This document shows positions 1 through 6,309 of a DNA stretch of 8,641 nucleotides, one piece after another. The notes below the pieces were generated by a model that was not told the DNA's origin, ran no database searches, and worked only from the letters and a program-made list of their open reading frames with translations. Both the position numbers and the translations under genes were made by a program. The DNA lies in the NCBI GenBank assembly GCA_017459225.1, contig JAFUDL010000257.1:1-8641 (forward strand), read 5' to 3'. Position 1 is the first letter of the stretch. Every line of letters starts with the position of its first letter. The DNA comes from Kiritimatiellia bacterium (GTDB lineage: Bacteria; Verrucomicrobiota; Kiritimatiellia; RFP12; UBA1067).

Positions 1-179
1 AACCACACCTCGTCGACGCCGACGCGGTGCTTCGCGAACTGCTCGCGCAGTCCGGCCCACACCTCTTCTCGGTCGGTGTGGGGCTTGCGCAGACGGATCG
101 CGAAGAACGGAATCGCGTCACCATACGCCACCCCAACCGACGCGATAGCCAGGCTTGCCAGTTTTGCGAAGTACCGCAT
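1..179 (-). CDS. N-terminal part of a secreted protein, cut by the window edge
   Basis: Only the first 59 or so codons are present; the reading frame stays open to base 1. The protein starts MRYFAKLASLAIASVGVAYG, a typical Sec signal peptide (positive start, about 12 hydrophobic residues, A-Y-G before a likely cut at D21), so the product is probably exported. The visible mature part reads DAIPFFAIRLRKPHT and ends near VGVDEVW. Two in-frame ATGs exist at 185 and 179. The GGAGG at 187-191 is only 1 nt from the first but 7 nt from the second, so 179 is the better start. The gene sits directly behind the GH2 beta-galactosidase and is almost certainly co-transcribed and translationally coupled with it. 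The start of the mature part, with a beta-strand-like IPFFAIRL and DEVW, could be the first strand of a TIM-barrel glycosidase, but that is a guess. I do not recognise the family. Confidence 0.75.
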   Translation of the reverse strand, partial: MRYFAKLASLAIASVGVAYGDAIPFFAIRLRKPHTDREEVWAGLREQFAKHRVGVDEVW

Positions 180-186
180 TGCCATA

Positions 187-194
187 CCTCCTTA
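187..194 (-). promoter_or_regulatory. Stop codon fused to a perfect Shine-Dalgarno (TAAGGAGG)
   Basis: On the minus strand the beta-galactosidase stop codon TAA (194-192) runs straight into GGAGG (191-187), giving TAAGGAGG, a full match to the 16S anti-Shine-Dalgarno end. The ATG at 179 follows after 7 nt. A ribosome terminating on the upstream gene would already sit on this site, so the pair is probably translationally coupled. The site also decides the start of the downstream gene (179 rather than 185). Confidence 0.8.
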
Positions 195-3100
195 CTTGTC
201 CGAAACCATCGGCTGGAGTTCGGCCATGGAGGCCCACGGGTGCGACTTGTTCCACGGCGAGAGCGCGTTGAAGCGGATGTATCGTGCGGACTCCTTCTGC
301 TTGAACTTGATCTCCGTGAGGTCGTCAGTGTTTGCGAGCTCACCTTCCGCAACCGTGCGCCAGGTCTTCGCGTCGGCGCTCAGTTCGAGGCGGTAGCGGC
401 GGACGCGTCCGTGGTCCATGTCCTGACGCGGAACGGCGATCACGCCTTTGAGTTCAAGCGTCTTGCCGTAGTCGCCGATGACGAAGTGCGGATAGCCGGG
501 GTTACGCTTCTTCCACTGCGTGTGCCAGATGGTAGCGATGTCGCCGTCGAACGCGTTGTTCGCGCCCTCACGCTCGCTGGCCTCGTCTGACGACGCGCCC
601 GCCGCCTTGTAGCGCTTGAACTGCGTGACGTTGTTCGCGGGCGCGGGCGGGAACGTGAACGGCACGTCCGAAAGCGCGGTCGTCACACGGTACGGCACGA
701 TCGCGAAGTCGAGGCGGTAGTTCTTCGACGTGTCGATGATGTCGCGCCTTTCCGGACCCGGACCGCAGCTCGCGCCGCCCAGCCCGCGCGTCTCCGCGAA
801 GATGCCGAACTCAACCTTGGTGATCGGCGGCAGCTCCGGCGGGTGCGAGGCCTCGATGATCTCCGTTGGCGAATACGGAATCGCAGTGAACGTGAACGGC
901 GCGCCGAGCGTCGCAAAGCCGATTGCGCCCTTCGCACCGGAGAGCGTAACGGCGTCGGTGTCCTCAAAGTTGTTGGCGTCCTCGGGACGCGCGTACGGCA
1001 TCACGAACTTCGTGAGGTCTGTCGTCCAAAGTCCCCTGAACGCGCCGCTCTTGCGGTCGCGGTAGTTCTCGAACGGACCGCGTCCGAACCACTCCACCTT
1101 CGCGAAGTCGAGCGGCAGAACGAAACGCCAGCCGATGCGCGGCAGCTCGCGGCGGAAACCGACGGGACGTATCTCGCTGCGGCACGACACCTTGCCGTCG
1201 CCATTGACGCGCCAGCGCAGGACGGCGCGGAAGTACGGCGCCGAAACATGCGATGGCGCGCCCTTCGCCTCGATGTGTCCGCCAGGCCGCCCGTAGTTGA
1301 CCAGCGATTCCTTCGCCGCGCCACGGCACTCCACCTCCACCGTGAACGCGAGCGAATCTGGCGTTTTTTCCACGGCGCCGAAGGAAATCGCCTTCTGCAC
1401 GAACTTGCGCCAGCCAAACTGGCTCCACTGCTGCGCGGGCCATACCTCGTTGGAGCTCGGCGCGCGATAGGCGTCGAGCATCATCGGCGCAAGTAGACGC
1501 TCCACGCCCTTGACCTTGTAGGAGACGAGCGCGCCCGTGGCGCGGTCGAACGCGACTGTTACGCCAGACGGCGTCTCGAGCACACGCCGTCCGTCAACTT
1601 CACGCACAAACGGCCCCACCAGATCACACAATCCCACTTTCTTGGCGCGCTTGTCGTTTGGCAGGTCAATCTGGTCGCTGGCAACCACGTAGCCCTTCTC
1701 GAGATACCCCTCGCGCTCCCGCATGGCAAATTCATAGCGAAGGGAAACGGAGTTGCCCGGCATGTTCGCCTGAAGCGCGACAGCGGGAATGGACACGGTC
1801 TTCTCCCCGCGCGGACCTACGGCGGAAACATCAATCACTCTGGCATGGACAGGCTTTCCGTTCACCAGAACCGTCTCCTTCGCATCGAAACGATCCAGTC
1901 CCCGGAAGAACTGTTTGTTCTTGATTGTTACTGTCTGGTAGGGGGCGCTCGCCGTTACGCCTACGGGCTGGTACACGTGCTTGATCTCCCAGTACGCGGG
2001 CTCGAGAGAGCGGTCGGAGAGGATGCAGCCATTCATCACGAACTGACCATCAGTCGGGGCATCGCCAAAGTCGCCGCCGTAGGCGATGATCATCTTGCCG
2101 TCCTTGTTCTTCTTGTAGAGGCCCTGGTCGACCCAGTCCCAGATACAGCCGCCGATGACGACGTCGGAGCTCTCGAACGCGTCATAATAGTCCTTCAGAT
2201 TGCCCATGGCGTTCATCATGTTGTGGGCGTACTCGCAGAGGAAGTACGGGCGCTTCGAATGCGTGTCGGCGGCGCGGCGCTGGACGTGTCCGACGTTCGG
2301 ATACATGTTGGAGTCGATGTCGGAGGCCGACCAGTCGCCCTCGTAGTGCGTGGGACGCGACCAGTCGCGCGCGTGCACCGCGTCATCCGCCGCCTTGAAG
2401 TTCTCGCCGGGACCAGACTCGTTGCCATGGCTCCAGAACAGAATCGACGGATGGTTCTTGTTGCGCTCAACCATGTTCATGTTGCGCCACACCGTGGCGA
2501 GAGTGAAGCGCGGATCGTGACTGGAGGAGCCCTTGCCGTAGCCCATGCCGTGCGTCTCCACGTTCGCCTCGTCCATGAGACCGATGCCGTTCAAGTCGCA
2601 GAGATAGTACCAGTAGTCGTCCTGCGGATAGTGCGAGTTGCGCACGAGCGTGCAGTTCGCGCGCTTGAGGAGCTTCACGTCCTCCTCCTGACGTTCGTGC
2701 GGACAATAGTGTCCATACATCGGATCGGTCTCATGGCGGTCGGCGCCGCAGAGCTTCACTTTCTTGCCGTTGAGGCAGTAGCGTCCGTTGATGATCTTAC
2801 TCTCGCGGAAACCAAACAAGGTGGAGACACATTCGAGTGGCGGTCGTCCCACGACCGCCGTCAACGACAGCACAACCTTGTAACAGTTCGGCGTCTCGTG
2901 GCTCCAGAGCTTCGGCGACTTGACCTTGAAGGTCTGGTCGCGCTGCATCTCGATGGGTACGCGCTTCCCATTCATGTCAAAGAGCGAGACCTCGACCACG
3001 GCACCGCCACGATCACTCTGACCCGCAGTTGTATCGGAGCGCGGCCATCCCAATTCCATTTCCACCGTCATCGTCCAGTCGCCATCGTACACACCCTCCT

Positions 3101-3911
3101 TCGCAGGCTTCGCACGGACGAAGAAATCGCGGATGTAAACCTGCGGACGCCGCACGAGCCACACAGAGCGGAAGATGCCTGAGAGGCGGAACATGTCCTG
3201 GTCTTCAAGATACGAGCCGTCGGAGTAACGGTACACCTCGAGGGCTACCGTGTTCTTGCCGGGCTTCACGAAGTCGGTCACTTCATACTCGGCGGCGCAG
3301 CGGCTGTCCTTGGTAAAGCCCACGTACTTCCCGTTCACCCAGAGGTAGTAGAACGAATCGACGCCGTCGAACTTGAGGAACACGCGGTCGCCCTTCCAAG
3401 AGACTGGCAGATCGAAGTCACGCCTGTACAATCCCACGGGGTTGCGCGCGTCATAGTTCGTGAACTCCCTCGGCGGCTCGTCCATCACGTATGGCGGATT
3501 GCACTTGAACGGATAGCGAGAGTTCGTGTAGAGCGCGGTGCCCCAGCCGCCCTTGCCGTTTGCGCCGTATGCCTGCCACGAGCACGGCACCTTGATCGTC
3601 TCCCAGCCGGAGACGTCGAAAGCGGGTTTCTCGAAGCCTGCGGGACGCGATGCGGGGTCCTTCGCCCACTTGAATTTCCATGCGCCATCCGAGTCTAGGC
3701 ATATCTGCCTGTCGGTCTTCCAGGGAAGAATCTCGAGCGCGGCGCGTTCGTCCGCGAACGGCGCGAACGCCGCGCGCGTCTTCTCGCGCCCGAGGCTCAT
3801 GCGCGAGAGGTCCTGCCACTCGCCGCCGTCAATCTTCCGTATCTCCGCCGCGAACGCGCAGCAGACAAATGCCGACGTCGCCGTCAGCGTAATCAGTGAC
3901 ATTTTTTTCAT
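192..3911 (-). CDS. lacZ: Secreted GH2 beta-galactosidase (LacZ type) with C-terminal F5/8-type (CBM32-like) domain
   Basis: 1239 residues, expected to hydrolyse terminal beta-galactosides by the retaining GH2 mechanism. A Sec signal peptide (MKKMSLITL..., residues 1-22) points to export, unlike cytoplasmic E. coli LacZ. Domains in order: GH2 sugar-binding jelly roll (about 72-255), Ig-like domain (256-372), TIM barrel (373-655), second Ig-like domain (660-750), Bgal_small_N beta-sandwich (782-1075), then an F5/8 type C / CBM32-like domain (about 1095-1235) absent from E. coli LacZ. The acid/base is E498 in FWSHGNESG and the nucleophile E560 in FLCEYAH. YGGDFGD (611-617), DEANVETHGM (447-456) and GRGPFENYRDR (943-953) are further LacZ signatures. 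I chose the ATG at 3911 because it opens the signal peptide. The frame stays open to 4184, but that extension contains a TATAAT box and would bury the signal peptide. No Shine-Dalgarno precedes 3911. The beta-galactosidase class is firm; the true substrate could be another beta-linked sugar. The symbol denotes family, not proven orthology. Confidence 0.93.
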   Translation of the reverse strand: MKKMSLITLTATSAFVCCAFAAEIRKIDGGEWQDLSRMSLGREKTRAAFAPFADERAALEILPWKTDRQICLDSDGAWKFKWAKDPASRPAGFEKPAFDVSGWETIKVPCSWQAYGANGKGGWGTALYTNSRYPFKCNPPYVMDEPPREFTNYDARNPVGLYRRDFDLPVSWKGDRVFLKFDGVDSFYYLWVNGKYVGFTKDSRCAAEYEVTDFVKPGKNTVALEVYRYSDGSYLEDQDMFRLSGIFRSVWLVRRPQVYIRDFFVRAKPAKEGVYDGDWTMTVEMELGWPRSDTTAGQSDRGGAVVEVSLFDMNGKRVPIEMQRDQTFKVKSPKLWSHETPNCYKVVLSLTAVVGRPPLECVSTLFGFRESKIINGRYCLNGKKVKLCGADRHETDPMYGHYCPHERQEEDVKLLKRANCTLVRNSHYPQDDYWYYLCDLNGIGLMDEANVETHGMGYGKGSSSHDPRFTLATVWRNMNMVERNKNHPSILFWSHGNESGPGENFKAADDAVHARDWSRPTHYEGDWSASDIDSNMYPNVGHVQRRAADTHSKRPYFLCEYAHNMMNAMGNLKDYYDAFESSDVVIGGCIWDWVDQGLYKKNKDGKMIIAYGGDFGDAPTDGQFVMNGCILSDRSLEPAYWEIKHVYQPVGVTASAPYQTVTIKNKQFFRGLDRFDAKETVLVNGKPVHARVIDVSAVGPRGEKTVSIPAVALQANMPGNSVSLRYEFAMREREGYLEKGYVVASDQIDLPNDKRAKKVGLCDLVGPFVREVDGRRVLETPSGVTVAFDRATGALVSYKVKGVERLLAPMMLDAYRAPSSNEVWPAQQWSQFGWRKFVQKAISFGAVEKTPDSLAFTVEVECRGAAKESLVNYGRPGGHIEAKGAPSHVSAPYFRAVLRWRVNGDGKVSCRSEIRPVGFRRELPRIGWRFVLPLDFAKVEWFGRGPFENYRDRKSGAFRGLWTTDLTKFVMPYARPEDANNFEDTDAVTLSGAKGAIGFATLGAPFTFTAIPYSPTEIIEASHPPELPPITKVEFGIFAETRGLGGASCGPGPERRDIIDTSKNYRLDFAIVPYRVTTALSDVPFTFPPAPANNVTQFKRYKAAGASSDEASEREGANNAFDGDIATIWHTQWKKRNPGYPHFVIGDYGKTLELKGVIAVPRQDMDHGRVRRYRLELSADAKTWRTVAEGELANTDDLTEIKFKQKESARYIRFNALSPWNKSHPWASMAELQPMVSDK

Positions 3912-3918
3912 GCCATAT

Positions 3919-3927
3919 ATTATAGCA
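3919..3927 (-). promoter_or_regulatory. Extended -10 promoter element (TGCTATAAT) next to the beta-galactosidase start
   Basis: The minus strand carries a consensus TATAAT (3924-3919) preceded by TG one base away, which is an extended -10. No good -35 box is visible at 16-18 bp spacing (AGCAAG at 17 bp). A start site 7 nt downstream would fall at about 3912, immediately before the ATG at 3911. Together with the lack of a Shine-Dalgarno, this suggests a leaderless or nearly leaderless transcript. An exact TATAAT can occur by chance, but the position supports function. Confidence 0.55.
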
Positions 3928-4084
3928 CATCGCTGCTCTGACTTGCTAGGAGAATTGCAACCGGCAGGTAGCACTGATAGCCCTACCTCTTGTGCCGACG
4001 GAGGTGAGGGGCGTAGCGGTGACCGCGAGCCTTTCTCCCTTGGGCAGCTCGGATCTGGATCAGGATAGTTCCGACTGACGAAAC

Positions 4085-4098
4085 TGCCGTATACGGCA
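4085..4098. repeat. Perfect 14-bp palindrome
   Basis: TGCCGTATACGGCA is its own reverse complement. It lies in the gene-poor stretch about 170 bp upstream of the beta-galactosidase start, between the relic leader sequence and the TATAAT box. It could be the operator of a dimeric regulator of the glycosidase operon, but only one copy is visible in the window. Confidence 0.45.
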
Positions 4099-4248
4099 CC
4101 GTCCGTGAGGCGTCCACCACCGATGGAACCAAGCCCCATCGATGCTAGGAACCCCCTGATAAATCCAAGCCTTGATACGCCCATCTCTCACACCTATAAC
4201 TTTTCCGTCCGTTCACTTCGTTTGTGCAGCGGCTTTCATTCGAGCCAG

Positions 4249-4365
4249 TTGCAAAACCTGCTTTTTAGTTTTACGCAAAGTCCGCTAAGTTCGCAAAGTC
4301 ATCCATGAAACAGAACTTCGCGTACTTTGCGAACTTGGCGTGAGATGTTTTTGGAGGTTTTGCAA
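4249..4365. repeat. Nested inverted repeat built from 9-bp units, directly after the DUF1287 stop
   Basis: Outer arms TTGCAAAACCT (4249-4259) and AGGTTTTGCAA (4355-4365) are perfect 11-bp complements. Inner arms at 4283-4299 and 4324-4340 pair over 17 bp with one mismatch around a 24-nt loop. The inner part has a 9-bp rhythm. The left side reads TACGCAAAG, TCCGCTAAG, TTCGCAAAG; the right side, read on the other strand, gives CACGCCAAG, TTCGCAAAG, TACGCGAAG. The outer right arm abuts the TAA stop of the DUF1287 gene (4368-4366), so the minus-strand mRNA would fold into a large hairpin straight after the stop codon. The element has no poly-T tail, so it is more likely a REP- or MITE-like dispersed palindrome or an mRNA stabiliser than a classical terminator. 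Confidence 0.75.
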
Positions 4366-4947
4366 TTACCTCATTCGATAATGCCCGGTCAAAGGATACG
4401 TGAAGAGGCAGTCTTCCTCTTTCGTTCCCGAGCCGATGTTGTGTATGACGAGCGGCGTTCCATCTGCCGCCTTTTTGTCGCTCACGATCATGATGTGCGG
4501 AAGCCTTCCGCCGACGATGACGGTCACGAAATCGCCAGGTTCGTAGTCGGACGCCGTCTTGGTCGCCTTGAGGATCCAGCCCTTCCGCTTGAAGAAGCAC
4601 TGGAGGTTCGGCACGCGGCGATGGTCGATGTTGGGGTCTGTCCGCTTGAGCCCCCACTGCTGTGGGTACTTCGCGAAGTTGGCCTTCATGTCCTCATGGA
4701 CGAGTTTCTGCAGATCAACCTTCCGCGCATCGCGCAACGCCCGGATGATGACATCCGTGCAAACGCCGCTCGACCGCGGCACGTCGCCGTTCGGATACGC
4801 GAGGCGCCTGTACGCTGGATCGTATCCAACCGTCACGCCAATCTGTTTCCGCGCCGCCGAAACGATATCGACGTTGTTCGTTCCCGCCAGCGCCGCAGAC
4901 GATGCTACCATCGCCGCGAACCAAAGCGCCATCATCATTTTCTTCAT
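4366..4947 (-). CDS. Exported DUF1287 protein (NlpC/P60-like fold)
   Basis: 193 residues with a Sec signal peptide (MKKMMMALWF..., cut near ALAG at 19-22). The mature protein matches DUF1287, the family of E. coli YijF, related to NlpC/P60 papain-like hydrolases. Visible hallmarks are YDPAYRRLAYPNGDVP (42-57), SSGVCTDVIIRALRD (59-73) with the presumed nucleophile C63, YEPGDFV (135-141), and LPHIMIVSD (149-157) with candidate catalytic H151, then VIHNIG (167-172). The role is unknown; by fold, cleavage of cell-wall or other amide bonds in the envelope is plausible. I chose the ATG at 4947 over the longer frame to 4998: AAGGAA (4960-4955) sits 7 nt upstream, the signal peptide starts there, and the longer form would overlap the previous gene and add a K/R/E-rich repeat. 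It lies 34 nt behind the lipoprotein gene and shares its start-region repeat, so they are likely one operon. Confidence 0.88.
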   Translation of the reverse strand: MKKMMMALWFAAMVASSAALAGTNNVDIVSAARKQIGVTVGYDPAYRRLAYPNGDVPRSSGVCTDVIIRALRDARKVDLQKLVHEDMKANFAKYPQQWGLKRTDPNIDHRRVPNLQCFFKRKGWILKATKTASDYEPGDFVTVIVGGRLPHIMIVSDKKAADGTPLVIHNIGSGTKEEDCLFTYPLTGHYRMR

Positions 4948-4976
4948 CTTCGCTTTCCTTTCTTTGCGTTCTTTGC
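4933..4976. repeat. 44-bp direct repeat, copy 1 (start of the DUF1287 gene)
   Basis: This block is identical over 44 bp to 6200-6243. On the minus strand it contains GCAAAGAAC, GCAAAGAAA and GGAAAGCGAAG, then ATGAAGAAAATGATG. It therefore covers the AAGGAA ribosome-binding site, the start codon and codons for MKKMM. Identity ends abruptly inside the signal peptide and just upstream of the repeated GCAAAG units. The 9-nt GCAAAG rhythm resembles that of the palindrome at 4249-4365. Confidence 0.9.
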
Positions 4977-4981
4977 ATTCC

Positions 4982-6214
4982 TTAAGGCGAACCATCAATA
5001 TTCACGACATACCCGCTGTTGCGCCCGTATGAATCTTTGCCGGGAATCTTTTCACCATTGAAATTGCCATCCGCGCCGACGGTCCAGATGATACCACGTC
5101 CCGAATCGTAATTCAACGCCTTCCCGCAATCAAATGGGTCAGTCGGCACCGACGGCAGAAACTTTGGCACAAGCGCATCGAGCGTGTCTGGGAAACCGCC
5201 ACCGTTTGCACGACTCCAGCGACGCACTGCCACCATAACCTGCGCGGCCCTTACTTTAAAACATTGCTCAGCCGTCATACTGATTATCGCCTTGCAGTTT
5301 TTCGCATGCTCATGCGAAATTAAGATCCCAATAGAATTCGGCGTAAACGTTCCTACATCTAGCTTCTTGCAGAAGTCTGAAGCGACTTCTCCCCGTAAGG
5401 CTTTGCGCGTGATCTCGTTTAGGTTCGACATGGTCTCGTTCCTGTGCAATGCAAATCTGGCATAAGCCAACTGCCAGAAATGGAGATTTTGCCTGGGCCT
5501 TAACTCGACAATCGCTTTCGCCAACGTATAGGCGTTTTTGACAGACCGTTCCAAGCTCGTATTTGACGGCTCAAGTCCTTCAAGCATCTTTGCTATGCGT
5601 TCAAGCGTTTCTAACGTGGTGTTTTGACCTCGTGCAATATCTTTCAGATTTTCACATGCCGACTTCACTATGGACACAGCAAATGCAAGCGAGATGAAAG
5701 TATCTGCATCTTCTTCCACCAACTTGCCAAACCTGATCAATATCACGATGTGCCGCAGTGCCATCGGAATGTCGCCAGCTTCCATTGCACGTTCTACACG
5801 CATCCCTAGAAGGTGCAAATATTCAACCATAATGTCTAGCGGTATCTCGGTGCGTTCTAGGTTTAAGAAATCCAAGGTTCCCATAACCGTGCTGTGAAAA
5901 CGAGGTCGTCGTAACGCCGTCTCAACAGCTGTGAAAAACGCCGCGTTTTCGGCAAGCAGTCTGTCCTTTTGCTCCGTCGAGATTGGTTCATTCTCATCAT
6001 CGGCACACTCGTCTTCAACGCGATGCAGCAGATTCGTTGCAGCAATCAGCGGAATAAAAGCGTTGTCCTCGTCAGGTACCGGAACCTGTTCGTATAGAAG
6101 CGCGTCATCGACATCAACGCTGTCCACATCGCACTCATACAGACGGCATCCAGCCAGATTCACCACCGCTGCGAGCATCGCCACATATCCGAGCGCAAGC
6201 ATCATTTTCTTCAT
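4982..6214 (-). CDS. Lipoprotein with a C-terminal PVC-type 'DPF' (GspG-like) module
   Basis: 410 residues. A lipoprotein signal peptide ends in the lipobox L-A-G-C with C23 as the lipidation site, so the protein is membrane anchored. The middle (about 85-320) is mostly predicted helix with acidic and leucine-rich stretches; no enzyme motif is visible. The last 90 residues contain a helix RAAQVMVAVRRW (322-333), FPDTLDALVPKFLPSVPTDPFD (split as FPDTLDALVP at 341-350 and KFLPSVPTDPFD at 351-362), then WTVGADG (377-383). From family knowledge, this 'ryPdtLd.Lvp.yl...P.DPFd' pattern is common at the end of planctomycete and verrucomicrobial lipoproteins and resembles the C-terminal part of type II secretion pseudopilin GspG. 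Function is unknown. The start at 6214 follows AAGGAA (6227-6222) by 7 nt; the longer frame to 6262 adds only repeat sequence. The DUF1287 gene follows after 34 nt. Confidence 0.85.
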   Translation of the reverse strand: MKKMMLALGYVAMLAAVVNLAGCRLYECDVDSVDVDDALLYEQVPVPDEDNAFIPLIAATNLLHRVEDECADDENEPISTEQKDRLLAENAAFFTAVETALRRPRFHSTVMGTLDFLNLERTEIPLDIMVEYLHLLGMRVERAMEAGDIPMALRHIVILIRFGKLVEEDADTFISLAFAVSIVKSACENLKDIARGQNTTLETLERIAKMLEGLEPSNTSLERSVKNAYTLAKAIVELRPRQNLHFWQLAYARFALHRNETMSNLNEITRKALRGEVASDFCKKLDVGTFTPNSIGILISHEHAKNCKAIISMTAEQCFKVRAAQVMVAVRRWSRANGGGFPDTLDALVPKFLPSVPTDPFDCGKALNYDSGRGIIWTVGADGNFNGEKIPGKDSYGRNSGYVVNIDGSP

Positions 6215-6243
6215 CTTCGCTTTCCTTTCTTTGCGTTCTTTGC
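6200..6243. repeat. 44-bp direct repeat, copy 2 (start of the lipoprotein gene)
   Basis: This is identical to 4933-4976 and placed in the same way, with ribosome-binding site, start codon and MKKMM codons, at the lipoprotein gene. The two signal peptides diverge right after it (MALWFAAM against LALGYVAM). Either the start region was copied from one gene to the other, or a mobile 9-nt-unit repeat was captured as a translation start at both genes. Confidence 0.9.
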
Positions 6244-6309
6244 GGCTAAACCCCATTGGCAATTAGTTATTGACATTCACATTATCCCGAGTAAACATCA
6301 TTAGCGTAG

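Larger units (their letters stand above)
3912..4184 (-). pseudogene. Open frame resembling the relic of an exported protein's N-terminus, in frame with the beta-galactosidase
   Basis: Directly upstream of the beta-galactosidase start, the same frame is open for 91 more codons back to an ATG at 4184. That ATG has an AGGTG Shine-Dalgarno-like site at 4195-4191 with a 6-nt spacer. The first 25 or so residues (MGVSRLGFIRGFLASMGLGS followed by IGGGR) look like the Tat-like or hydrophobic leader (S-R-x-x-F-I-x-G-hydrophobic) that opens many exported proteins. After that the translation becomes proline-, serine- and arginine-rich (PDPDPSCPREKGS, PLRPSPPS) and matches nothing I recognise. I read it as the truncated start of a decayed gene whose frame happens to run into the beta-galactosidase. 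The alternative is a real N-terminal extension of that enzyme. Apart from this and the two repeats listed separately, the non-coding stretch 3912-4365 shows no gene. Confidence 0.35.

Noticed and set aside
2204..2250. Apparent four-residue insertion after the nucleophile motif (CEYAH-NMMN-AMGN) compared with E. coli LacZ
   Set aside because: A subset of GH2 beta-galactosidases that I recall carries the same AMFNAMG-type spacing, so this is likely a normal subfamily feature.
1845..3182. A 445-codon open frame on the plus strand, antisense to the beta-galactosidase
   Set aside because: The minus strand encodes an intact GH2 enzyme with all catalytic motifs across this stretch. The plus frame gives a low-complexity Val/Arg/His-rich translation typical of the complement of GC-rich coding DNA.
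4271..4657. A minus-strand open frame ending AKFAKYAKF through the palindrome
   Set aside because: It is an alternative frame of the DUF1287 gene that stays open through the palindrome only because the repeat unit is 9 nt long; no start signal or family match.
4948..4998. Longer N-terminus of the DUF1287 protein (KECKERKERKAK)
   Set aside because: It would place a charged repeat before the signal peptide and overlap the previous gene's stop. The AAGGAA site and signal peptide support 4947.
6281..6286. GATAAT as a -10 box for the lipoprotein gene
   Set aside because: No -35-like hexamer at 16-18 bp upstream (CTACGC at 17 bp) and no TG extension; insufficient alone.
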